From assembly GCF_028463985.1 (NCBI RefSeq), contig NZ_CP116766.1, positions 2,001,001 through 2,065,000 on the forward strand: a stretch of 64,000 nucleotides of DNA. Direction: 5' to 3'. Numbering within the stretch: the first letter of the stretch is position 1; every line of letters starts with the position of its first letter. Of this stretch, positions 24,187 to 32,206 are shown one piece after another. The stretch is from Neisseria lisongii (GTDB lineage Bacteria; Pseudomonadota; Gammaproteobacteria; Burkholderiales; Neisseriaceae). The notes below the pieces were generated by a model that worked only from the letters and a program-made list of their open reading frames with translations, was not told the origin of the DNA and searched no databases. The position numbers and the translations under genes are program-made.

Positions 24187-26355
24187 TTAGAAGCGGTAGT
24201 TTACGCCCAAGCGGACATCACGGCCGACACCCGGCAGGGTTGTGCTGCGTTGGCTGTGCGGATAGTAGAACTTGTTGAACACATTGTTTACGGACAGGTT
24301 CACATTCAGGGTGTCTTTACCCAGCGGTTTCCAGTTGGCGAACACATCGTTCACGCCGAAGCCTTTGCGTTTCACCTCAACTGGATTGCCTCGTTGATCT
24401 ACTTCGCCTCTCACTAATACTGAGCCGGACGCATTTTCTAAGTAGCGGCCCCGCCAGCCGATTTCCAGATTCGGATTATCGAAGCGGTAAGAGAGCGAAG
24501 TCGTCCACGTGCGGCCGGTTTGTACGGCAAACTCAGGATTGCTGCTCAACAGGTTGTCTTTGTGGGTGTCGTAAATGCGGGGTTTGCTGTGGCTTACGCC
24601 GACTTTTGCCAGCAGACCGCCGTTGCGGTAAGACGCACCCAATTCGTAACCGCGGTTTTTGATGTAGCCTGCATTGGTAATTTCCTGAACGCCCGGAATA
24701 GGATTGCCCGCTTCATCATGGCGGCGTTGCGGACCGGCTACGGCATCTTTGATGGTTTGCCAGAAGTAACTACCGTTGGCGGCGAAGCTGCCGTTGTTGT
24801 AGTTGAAACCGATTTCGGTATTGCGTGCGCGCTCGGCTTTGGTGCCGTCGGCAATCGAAATGATGGTGCCGTTGCCGTGGGTACGCAGAGCGTCATACAA
24901 ACGAGGGCTGCGGGTGGCATAGTTGTGGCTGGCGCTGAAGCTCCAGTGTTCGTGCGGTTGGTAAATCACGCCGAAGCTCGGGTTCACTGAACCATCGGAA
25001 ACTGATTTGCCGTCGTGGGTTTCGAGATCGAAGTGGTCGTAACGCAAACCGCCGGTCAGAGTGAAGTCGCCGATGTCGTGAATGGCTTCAACATAAACGC
25101 CGGTATCCTGTTTGGTCGGATTGGTCAGGTTGTAGCTGCGTACGATGTTTTCTGTACGTCTGTCGTTTGCCAGCTCGGCAGGTGTTTTCGGTACAGTTTG
25201 ACCATTAACTTGTTTCGTTCTTGATCTGATTGTGTAGTCTTTGTTCAGGAATTTATGCGGTTCGATTTCCTGATGGCGGTAATTGACACCGTATTTCACC
25301 ACGGTCTTCTCACCGAAATTGCTGTCCAAATTAAGGTTTGCGCCTTTGGTGGTGATGGTGGTTGTGGTCGGACCGGCAATACCACCTGCATAGCCGTTGC
25401 CTCTGTCGTCAGCCGAATAACGCTCGTTTTTCATCAGGTAGGCGTTGGCGTTTAATTTGTCGATAAAGCCCAGATTTTTTGCCGTCCATTCCAAATTGGT
25501 GTTGGATTGGGTGGTTTCACGATAGGCTGGGGCTTGGCGGTCTAAGGTCAGACGCGGGTTGTCGGCACCGAAGGCAGTAAATTCTTCACGCACAGTACGC
25601 AAACCACGGTGTTGGTCCTGCATATGGCTCAATACAAGGCGGTGGTCGCCGAAATTGGCACCGATTTTCGCCAAGTAGTTGCGTTTATCCAATGCACTGT
25701 ACGGTACGGTTTTACCGCCGTTGCTGTTGCGGTAGTCTTTGCCCGGCTCGTAGTCTTTTTCATCGTTGCGGCTGAAAGAGAACAAGCCGTCGAAGTTGCC
25801 TGCTTTGCCGAACACGCTGGCACCGTAGTTTACGCCGTCGTTGCTGGCGTAGCCGCTGTTCAGGCGTACGCCCCAGTCTTTATCCAAACCTTTGAGCAAG
25901 TCTTGGGCATCAACGGTTTTGGCAATGATTGCGCCGTTGGTTGCACCGATACCGGCAGAAGCCGAACCCGCACCTTTTTGTACGGATACGATTTTAATCA
26001 GGGCAGGGTCGATGATGAAACGGCCTTGATGATACAGAATCTGGCTGTCGGAATAGGCGTTATCGACTTTGATATCAACCGAGTTTTGACCCATGCCGCG
26101 CAAAGTCAGAAATTGGGAAGTACCGTTGCCGCCGCCGAAGTCGATGGCAGGTTCGTTTTTCAGCAATTCCCGCAAATCGGTGGCGGTGCTTTCGTCTTTT
26201 TGTTGAAGGGTAACGACATTGGTGCGGATTTTGCTACCTTGGCGGTCGCCTTTTACTTCAACCGTATTCAAAGTATGGGTTTCTTCGGCGTGGGCAAAAC
26301 CGGCGCCGATCATCAGCGACAACAGGCTGAGACGGAAAAACGGAGTGGCTTTCAT
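24187..26355 (-). CDS. fetA: TonB-dependent ferric enterobactin-type receptor FetA (FrpB)
   Basis: A 722-residue outer-membrane receptor. Signal peptide MKATPFFRLSLLSLMIGAGFAHA, then the TonB-box-like HTLNTVEVKG, a plug domain (about residues 45-165, with TSQFLTLRGMGQNSVDIKVDN), and a 22-strand type barrel ending in the aromatic RLGVNYRF needed for outer-membrane assembly. It matches neisserial FetA, which takes up ferric catecholate siderophores. The start has AGGA 9 bases upstream. An upstream Fur-like site is seen; a poly-C tract as in the meningococcal fetA promoter is not. Confidence 0.95.
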   Translation of the reverse strand: MKATPFFRLSLLSLMIGAGFAHAEETHTLNTVEVKGDRQGSKIRTNVVTLQQKDESTATDLRELLKNEPAIDFGGGNGTSQFLTLRGMGQNSVDIKVDNAYSDSQILYHQGRFIIDPALIKIVSVQKGAGSASAGIGATNGAIIAKTVDAQDLLKGLDKDWGVRLNSGYASNDGVNYGASVFGKAGNFDGLFSFSRNDEKDYEPGKDYRNSNGGKTVPYSALDKRNYLAKIGANFGDHRLVLSHMQDQHRGLRTVREEFTAFGADNPRLTLDRQAPAYRETTQSNTNLEWTAKNLGFIDKLNANAYLMKNERYSADDRGNGYAGGIAGPTTTTITTKGANLNLDSNFGEKTVVKYGVNYRHQEIEPHKFLNKDYTIRSRTKQVNGQTVPKTPAELANDRRTENIVRSYNLTNPTKQDTGVYVEAIHDIGDFTLTGGLRYDHFDLETHDGKSVSDGSVNPSFGVIYQPHEHWSFSASHNYATRSPRLYDALRTHGNGTIISIADGTKAERARNTEIGFNYNNGSFAANGSYFWQTIKDAVAGPQRRHDEAGNPIPGVQEITNAGYIKNRGYELGASYRNGGLLAKVGVSHSKPRIYDTHKDNLLSSNPEFAVQTGRTWTTSLSYRFDNPNLEIGWRGRYLENASGSVLVRGEVDQRGNPVEVKRKGFGVNDVFANWKPLGKDTLNVNLSVNNVFNKFYYPHSQRSTTLPGVGRDVRLGVNYRF

Positions 26356-26410
26356 GCGTAAATCCTTGTGGGAAAGATTAAGGGTTGTCGGATATCAATA
26401 CCAAAAGATA

Positions 26411-26432
26411 CTAATATCAATTCTCATTACGT
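26411..26432 (-). promoter_or_regulatory. Likely Fur box of fetA
   Basis: On the minus strand the AT-rich run TAATGAGAATTGATATTAG partly matches the Fur consensus GATAATGATAATCATTATC. It stands 56-77 bases before the fetA start, a sensible place for iron repression. Confidence 0.55.
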
Positions 26433-26865
26433 TAAATATTATGTTTCATTGCTTAAGAAATGTGAAGTGCTAATAAAATTCAAAATCAGTTAGAAATGGT
26501 GGGCAAGTAAATGGGTTGCCGATTTGGTTTTTAGGGCGGCATATGCAAACTGGTTGGTTGAATAGTTTGATATTTGAATGAAAATAAATGAAATATTATT
26601 TTGGAATGTTTGGTAATTTTATGTGATTTAAATAGAATATTATTGTGGTTTTGGCGAGATTGACGGTATTTTCGTATGGAATTTTTTGTGTAAAGAAAGT
26701 GTAAATCAGGTTTTTATTTGATAATTGTTGTTTATTTGCAACACTGTTTGGGCGGCGGTGTACGGTTGGGCTGATGATGGAACACGGCGGGGCGGGGTGG
26801 CGGACTTTTGTCAGCTGATGGCGGTTTGTGCCGCTGATGAAAGGGAAAAATTTTTTGCCGCTGCT
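26433..26865. other. AT-rich intergenic region between fetA and groES
   Basis: A 609-base gap overall between divergent fetA and groES. The left part holds fetA control sequences. From about 26460 to 26720 it is strongly AT-rich with no repeat or ORF I can support. The frame of groES is open back to 26725 without homology. Confidence 0.5.
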
Positions 26866-26894
26866 CTTGAATTTGCCGCCGCCGACTCCATGTT
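26866..26894 (+). promoter_or_regulatory. Sigma-32 (heat-shock) promoter of groES
   Basis: CTTGAA, 14 bases, then CTCCATGTT: a close match to the RpoH consensus. The groES start is about 70 bases downstream. Confidence 0.78.
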
Positions 26895-26964
26895 GCGGAC
26901 ATTGCTCGGCTGTTGCGGCCGGGTCAGTTTTATTGACAATCTATTTGAATATCGGGAGAGAGAT

Positions 26965-27252
26965 ATGACCATCCGTCCTTTACATGACCGTGTAGTGGTT
27001 AAACGTTTGGAAGCCGAAGAGAAAACGGCTTCGGGTATTGTGTTGCCGGGTGCGGCTGCGGAAAAGCCTGATATGGGCGAAGTGATTGCCGTGGGTGCCG
27101 GTAAAGTCGGCGAAGACGGCAACCGCCGTGCGCTGGACGTGAAAGTCGGCGACAAGGTGATTTTCGGCAAATACAGCGGCCAAACCGTTAAAGCCGACGG
27201 CGAAGAATTGCTGGTGATGCGCGAAGAAGATATCTTCGGTATCGTGGAATAA
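26965..27252 (+). CDS. groES: Co-chaperonin GroES
   Basis: A 95-residue GroES, the heptameric lid of GroEL. The N-terminus MTIRPLHDRVVVKRLE, the mobile loop TASGIVLPGAAAEKP and the C-terminal DIFGIVE are typical. GGGAGAG lies just upstream of the ATG. Heat-shock control is expected from the promoter above. Confidence 0.98.
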   Translation: MTIRPLHDRVVVKRLEAEEKTASGIVLPGAAAEKPDMGEVIAVGAGKVGEDGNRRALDVKVGDKVIFGKYSGQTVKADGEELLVMREEDIFGIVE

Positions 27253-27299
27253 TTGAACAAGCGGTAAAGCCTATCCTGCTATTGTGAAGGAAAATAGTG

Positions 27300-27590
27300 A
27301 TGACAGCTTATGTTGTTTTTATCCGGGACAAGATGAAAGACCAAGCGGCTTATGACGGCTACCTGCAGGCAGCCGTGCCGACGCTTGCGCCCTTCGGCGG
27401 GGAAATCTTGGCGGTCAATGGTGCGCATGAGGCCTTTGAAGGTGCGGATTTCGACGGTTCGGTCGTTTTGCGTTTCCCCGATATGGCTTCCGCCCGTGCG
27501 TGGTACACAAGTGCTGAATATGAGCAGTTTAAAGCTGTTCGCTTGGGCGCAACCGAGGGCCGTGCCATCTTGTTGGAAGGTGTGGCTTAA
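27300..27590 (+). CDS. DUF1330 family protein
   Basis: A 96-residue protein with a dimeric alpha-beta barrel fold typical of DUF1330 (VVFIRDKMKDQAAYDGYLQA and ILLEG). Biochemical role unknown. The ATG has AAGGA 8 bases upstream; a GTG immediately before it is less likely. It lies between groES and groEL, 47 bases after groES, and is followed by a DUS terminator. It is probably co-transcribed with groES under heat-shock control. Confidence 0.88.
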   Translation: MTAYVVFIRDKMKDQAAYDGYLQAAVPTLAPFGGEILAVNGAHEAFEGADFDGSVVLRFPDMASARAWYTSAEYEQFKAVRLGATEGRAILLEGVA

Positions 27591-27600
27591 CCTTAATTTC

Positions 27601-27633
27601 AGGCCGTCTGAAAAACGGTTTTTCAGACGGCCT
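27601..27633 (+). terminator. DUS inverted-repeat terminator between DUF1330 gene and groEL
   Basis: AGGCCGTCTGAAAA and TTTTTCAGACGGCCT flank a 5-base loop in front of groEL. It should lower groEL transcription from the groES promoter. Confidence 0.75.
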
Positions 27634-27667
27634 CAATCAGATTTTTAGTGATTTTTGGAGAATTTAA

Positions 27668-29302
27668 ATGGCAGCTAAAGAAGTTCAATTTGGTAATGAA
27701 GTCCGCCAAAAAATGGTAAACGGCGTGAATGTGTTGGCAAACGCCGTGCGTGTAACCTTGGGCCCGAAAGGCCGCAATGTGGTGCTGGACCGTGCGTTCG
27801 GCGGCCCGCACATCACCAAAGACGGTGTGTCCGTAGCCAAAGAAATCGAATTGAAAGACAAATTCGAGAATATGGGTGCGCAAATGGTGAAAGAGGTTGC
27901 CTCTAAAACCAATGATGTAGCGGGCGACGGTACGACAACCGCTACCGTATTGGCGCAGGCGATTGTTACCGAAGGCATGAAATACGTTACCGCCGGTATG
28001 AACCCGACCGACCTGAAACGGGGTATCGACAAAGCCGTTGCCGCTTTGGTGGAAGAATTGCGCAACATCGCCAAACCTTGCGACACTTCCAAAGAAATCG
28101 CCCAAGTGGGTTCGATTTCCGCCAACTCTGACGAACAAGTCGGTGCCATCATCGCCCAAGCAATGGAAAAAGTGGGCAAAGAAGGCGTGATTACCGTAGA
28201 AGACGGCAAATCGCTGGAAAACGAGTTGGACGTGGTAGAAGGTATGCAGTTCGACCGAGGTTACCTGTCGCCATATTTCATCAACGATGCCGAAAAACAA
28301 ATCGCTGCACTGGACAATCCTTTTGTCTTGCTGTTCGACAAAAAAATCAGCAACATCCGTGATTTGCTCCCTGTTTTGGAACAAATCGCCAAAACCAGCC
28401 GTCCGCTCTTGATTATTGCCGAAGACGTTGAAGGCGAAGCCTTGGCAACTTTGGTGGTGAACAATATCCGAGGCATTCTGAAAACCGTAGCCGTGAAAGC
28501 ACCGGGCTTCGGCGACCGCCGCAAAGCCATGCTGCAAGACATCGCCATCCTCACCGGCGGCACCGTGATTTCCGAAGAAGTCGGCCTGTCGTTGGAAAAA
28601 GCCACTCTGGAAGACTTGGGTCAGGCCAAACGCATTGAAATCGGTAAAGAAAACACCACCATCATCGACGGTTTCGGCGATGCCGCCCAAATCGAAGCCC
28701 GTGTGGCCGAAATCCGCCAGCAAATCGAAGTGGCAACCAGCGACTACGACAAAGAAAAACTGCAGGAACGTGTGGCAAAACTCGCCGGCGGCGTGGCAGT
28801 GATTAAAGTCGGCGCAGCCACCGAAGTGGAAATGAAAGAGAAGAAAGACCGTGTCGAAGACGCATTGCACGCAACCCGTGCCGCCGTTGAAGAAGGCGTG
28901 GTTGCCGGCGGCGGCGTAGCCCTGCTGCGCGCCCGTTCTGCTTTGGAAAACCTGCACACCGGCAATTCCGACCAAGATGCAGGCGTACAAATCGTATTGC
29001 GTGCCATCGAATCACCGCTGCGCCAAATCGTTGCCAACGCCGGCGGCGAACCGAGCGTGGTGGTGAACAAAGTGTTGGAAGGCAAAGGCAACTTCGGCTA
29101 CAACGCAGGCAGCGGCGAATACGGCGACATGATCGAAATGGGCGTACTCGATCCGGCAAAAGTAACCCGTTCCGCACTGCAACACGCCGCATCTATCGCC
29201 GGTCTGATGCTGACCACCGACTGCATGATTGCCGAAATCCCGGAAGACAAGCCGGCCATGCCTGATATGGGCGGCATGGGTGGCATGGGCGGTATGATGT
29301 AA
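27668..29302 (+). CDS. groEL: Chaperonin GroEL
   Basis: A 544-residue GroEL. The N-terminus is MAAKEVQFGNEVRQKMVNGV, the ATP site DGTTTATVLAQ is near residue 87, and the tail has the Gly-Gly-Met repeat (MGGMGGMGGMM). TTTTGGAG precedes the ATG. No separate heat-shock promoter is evident in the 34 bases after the DUS hairpin, so expression probably depends on read-through from groES. Confidence 0.99.
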   Translation: MAAKEVQFGNEVRQKMVNGVNVLANAVRVTLGPKGRNVVLDRAFGGPHITKDGVSVAKEIELKDKFENMGAQMVKEVASKTNDVAGDGTTTATVLAQAIVTEGMKYVTAGMNPTDLKRGIDKAVAALVEELRNIAKPCDTSKEIAQVGSISANSDEQVGAIIAQAMEKVGKEGVITVEDGKSLENELDVVEGMQFDRGYLSPYFINDAEKQIAALDNPFVLLFDKKISNIRDLLPVLEQIAKTSRPLLIIAEDVEGEALATLVVNNIRGILKTVAVKAPGFGDRRKAMLQDIAILTGGTVISEEVGLSLEKATLEDLGQAKRIEIGKENTTIIDGFGDAAQIEARVAEIRQQIEVATSDYDKEKLQERVAKLAGGVAVIKVGAATEVEMKEKKDRVEDALHATRAAVEEGVVAGGGVALLRARSALENLHTGNSDQDAGVQIVLRAIESPLRQIVANAGGEPSVVVNKVLEGKGNFGYNAGSGEYGDMIEMGVLDPAKVTRSALQHAASIAGLMLTTDCMIAEIPEDKPAMPDMGGMGGMGGMM

Positions 29303-29330
29303 GGCCGTCTGAAAATCAGTTGTTTGAATG

Positions 29331-29364
29331 AAAACCTGCAAAACGTTGCTTTGCAGGTTTTTTT
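29331..29364 (+). terminator. Intrinsic terminator after groEL
   Basis: AAAACCTGCAAA and TTTGCAGGTTTTTTT form a canonical hairpin plus T run. A single DUS directly abuts the groEL stop codon. Confidence 0.9.
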
Positions 29365-29484
29365 GTGTGGTTGGGGATAAGTATGGTGAATAAAGATTGC
29401 AGTTTCAATGATGAAGTAAAGCGGTGCGGTTACCCGCACCCGACGACCGATTTTTAGCTGCGCAGAAACTCGTTACCCTCGTTT

Positions 29485-31116
29485 TCAGACGGCCTGCTGA
29501 CATTGCCGGTAAAACGTAATCAGGCCGTTGGTGGAGCTGTCGTGTTCGGGCGTGCCGTTGTCCAATTCGGGTTCGATGGCTTTTGCCAGCACTTTGCCGT
29601 ATTCCACGCCCCATTGGTCGAATGGGTTGATGCCCCAAATCACGCCTTCGGCGAAGGTTCGGTGTTCGTAGGCGGCCAGCAGCATACCGAGGTTGAACGG
29701 GTTGAGGCTGTCGATGAGCAGGCTGTTGCTCGGGCGGTTGCCGGGGAAGACTTTGTGCGGGGCGAGTGCGAGGCGTTTGGCTTCGGGCAGGTGCGCCAGC
29801 TCGGCAAGGGCTTCTTCGTAGGTTTTGCCTTTCATCAGCGCTTCGGCTTGGGCGAAGGCGTTGGCAACGGTGAAACGGTGTTGGCGGCCGATGTTGTGCG
29901 GCGTGGTCATCGGTACGATAAAATCGCACGGAATCAGGCGGGTGCCTTGGTGCAGCAGTTGGAAATAGGCGTGTTGGCAGTTTACGCCTTCTTCGCCGAA
30001 CATGATGCCGCCGGTTTTCAGTTCGGCTTCGCTGCCGTCGATGGTGCGGCTTTTGCCGCAGCTTTCCATATCGAGCTGGTTGAGCCAGCTTGGAAAACGG
30101 CGCAGGTTGTGGCTGTACGGCACGACGGTATGCCCGTCCGCCTGATAAAAATTGTTGTACCAAACGTGCAGCAGCGCCATTAAAACCGGAATATTGTGCC
30201 TAAATCCGGTATGGAAAAAATGCTCATCCATAGCGTGCGCACCTTGCAGCAAGGCACGGAAATGCGCTTCGCCCAAGGCGACCATCACCGGCAGGCCGAT
30301 GGCCGACCACACCGAATAGCGGCCGCCGACCCAATCGAACATGGCAAACACCCGTTCGGCTTCGATACCGAAACGGCGGGCGGCTTCGGTGTTGCTGGAA
30401 ATGGCGCAGAAATGCCGTCCGATACCGGCTTCGGGCAGACCGGCGCTGCGGTACCATTCACGGGCGGCCTGTGCATTGAGCAGCGTTTCCGGTGTGCCGA
30501 ACGATTTGCTGGCAATGCTGAATACGGTGGTTTCGGGGTTGAGTCCGACCAGTTTGTTGGTCATTTCGGCATCATCGGAATTGCCGACAAAATGTACCCG
30601 CACCTGCTGCTGATAATTTTTCAGCGCCTGCGTGCAGACTTTCGGCCCCAAATCCGAACCGCCGATACCGATATGGACAAAATCGGTAATCCGCTTGCCG
30701 CTGACACCGGTGTGGCTGCCATCGAGAATGCTGCGGGCAAAGGCCAGCGCCCGTTTCAATTCATGATGGACTTTCGGCACGATGTTTTCACCGTCCACAT
30801 ACACTGCTTCTGCATTTTCGGGCAGACGCAGCGCAGTGTGCAGCACGGCACGGTTTTCGCTGGTGTTGATTTTTTCGCCGCAGCGCATGGCGGCCATCTG
30901 CTGTGGCAGCCCGGCGGCTTCGGCCAAACGGCAAAGCAGGGTCAGCGCCGTTTCATCGACACGGTTTTTACTGTAATCAAACAGCAGCCCGTGCAGCGTT
31001 TCGTGCATCCGGTCAAAACGCTGCGGGTCGGCGGCAAACTGGTCGCGCATGTGAATGGAAACGGTGTTGCGGTAATGTTCGTCCAAAGCCTGCCATAGGG
31101 CTGAAAATGCTGGCAT
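29485..31116 (-). CDS. pgi: Glucose-6-phosphate isomerase
   Basis: A 543-residue enzyme interconverting glucose-6-phosphate and fructose-6-phosphate. Both family signatures are present: VFSIASKSFGTPETLLNA (about residues 200-217) and GINPFDQWGVEYGKVL (about 495-510). AAGGAAA stands upstream of the ATG. The last codons GCC GTC TGA are supplied by a DUS. Some Neisseria carry two pgi genes; I cannot tell which this is. Confidence 0.97.
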   Translation of the reverse strand: MPAFSALWQALDEHYRNTVSIHMRDQFAADPQRFDRMHETLHGLLFDYSKNRVDETALTLLCRLAEAAGLPQQMAAMRCGEKINTSENRAVLHTALRLPENAEAVYVDGENIVPKVHHELKRALAFARSILDGSHTGVSGKRITDFVHIGIGGSDLGPKVCTQALKNYQQQVRVHFVGNSDDAEMTNKLVGLNPETTVFSIASKSFGTPETLLNAQAAREWYRSAGLPEAGIGRHFCAISSNTEAARRFGIEAERVFAMFDWVGGRYSVWSAIGLPVMVALGEAHFRALLQGAHAMDEHFFHTGFRHNIPVLMALLHVWYNNFYQADGHTVVPYSHNLRRFPSWLNQLDMESCGKSRTIDGSEAELKTGGIMFGEEGVNCQHAYFQLLHQGTRLIPCDFIVPMTTPHNIGRQHRFTVANAFAQAEALMKGKTYEEALAELAHLPEAKRLALAPHKVFPGNRPSNSLLIDSLNPFNLGMLLAAYEHRTFAEGVIWGINPFDQWGVEYGKVLAKAIEPELDNGTPEHDSSTNGLITFYRQCQQAV

Positions 31117-31316
31117 AGTGGGGATTTCCTTGAGGGTTTTGATAAAAAGTCGAACCGTTTCAACTTTAAATTTAACTGCTTATTCTACCAAAAAAGCAGC
31201 CGCTTGGGAGGCGGGTACTGTTTAAACATAAGGCCGTCTGAAAATACGTTTTGAAGTGTTCCCTAAATTTTAGGCACGACAAAAGTTGCGCCGTTCATCA
31301 TTGGGAATAGCAGATA

Positions 31317-31334
31317 GATAGTGGATTCACTATC
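31317..31334. repeat. Remnant of Correia ends
   Basis: GATAGTGGATTCACTATC looks like two Correia ends joined with the core lost. It lies between the starts/ends of pgi and the GntR gene (17 bases past the GntR stop) and may act as a small hairpin. Confidence 0.4.
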
Positions 31335-31350
31335 TTGACATTTACCCGTT

Positions 31351-32079
31351 TTAAGAAATTACCGTTTCATAGAAAAAATCTTGCGCTCTTCCGTATGATT
31401 CCCGGTATTCCAATACGGTGCCGTCGATGCCTTGGGCAAAGCGGCGGATTTTGATAACAGGTTCGTCTGCTTGAGTTTGCAGATAAGGATCGGAATAGTG
31501 TGCTAAAAAAGTCAGTTGTTCTCGGGCGGAAAGAATCAGTTGTCCGCAAACGTTGATATACAGCGGATACAGCAAATTTTCAAATTGTTCGGGTACAAGA
31601 TTGAGTAGGGCTTGGAATGGTTCAAAGGGCAGCCATATTTTTTCGCTGACCATCACGATTCCATCCAAATGGCGCGTGCGTTCGATGTAAATGAGCGGCG
31701 CATTTGATTTGCGTTGCAGATAGGCATTAATTTCCGCCTTTCCATCGATAGCAGTGATATTTTCGATGTAACCAGTGGGAATAACCGGTTCTCCGGCTTT
31801 GCTGCGGTGGCGGAAAAAGCGGATGAGGGAGCTGTTAAAGTCGGGGTATTTGACAAATGTACCTTTGCCTTGAATTTTGGTCAGTAGTCCGTCTCGAACC
31901 AATTGTTCGATGGCTTTGCGTATGGTGCCAATTGATACTTGGTAGGTTTCAGCCAAAATATGTTCGCTTGGAATCGGTTCGCCAATTTGCCATTTTTGTT
32001 CGGCTAATTGTTTTTGGATGAGGTGACGTACTTGTTCGTAGCGGGGCAGTTTGCCGAGCCGGTTCTGATTCAGTTCCAT
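31351..32079 (-). CDS. GntR-family regulator with UTRA domain (HutC type)
   Basis: A 242-residue transcription regulator. The N-terminal winged helix (about residues 10-75) includes EPIPSEHILAETYQVSIGTIRKAIEQLVRDGLL, and the C-terminal UTRA ligand domain (about 95-235) includes IYIERTRHLDGIVMVSEKIWLP. It is divergent from the transporter and amidohydrolase, with a long palindrome between. It probably represses them until a small-molecule effector, presumably the imported substrate, binds. The gene carries no DUS. Confidence 0.92.
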   Translation of the reverse strand: MELNQNRLGKLPRYEQVRHLIQKQLAEQKWQIGEPIPSEHILAETYQVSIGTIRKAIEQLVRDGLLTKIQGKGTFVKYPDFNSSLIRFFRHRSKAGEPVIPTGYIENITAIDGKAEINAYLQRKSNAPLIYIERTRHLDGIVMVSEKIWLPFEPFQALLNLVPEQFENLLYPLYINVCGQLILSAREQLTFLAHYSDPYLQTQADEPVIKIRRFAQGIDGTVLEYRESYGRAQDFFYETVIS

Positions 32080-32134
32080 TTTTCTGCTTTAAATAAAATA
32101 GATTGACAAATATAGCACAAATTGACAATATTCA

Positions 32135-32166
32135 ATTCATCTAGTCATATATATGACTAGATGAAT
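32135..32166. promoter_or_regulatory. 32-base perfect palindrome, likely GntR operator
   Basis: ATTCATCTAGTCATAT is followed directly by its exact reverse complement. It lies in the 127-base gap between the divergent regulator and transporter. It overlaps the -10 region expected downstream of TTGACA at 32122-32127, so a bound regulator would block the transporter promoter. Confidence 0.75.
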
Positions 32167-32206
32167 ATTCAAAAATACAAAGCGTCAGATAAAGGAGCAG
32201 TTTAAG

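Noticed and set aside
27623..28990. 455-codon minus-strand ORF opposite groEL
   Set aside because: Phe/His/Gly-rich shadow of GroEL codon usage.
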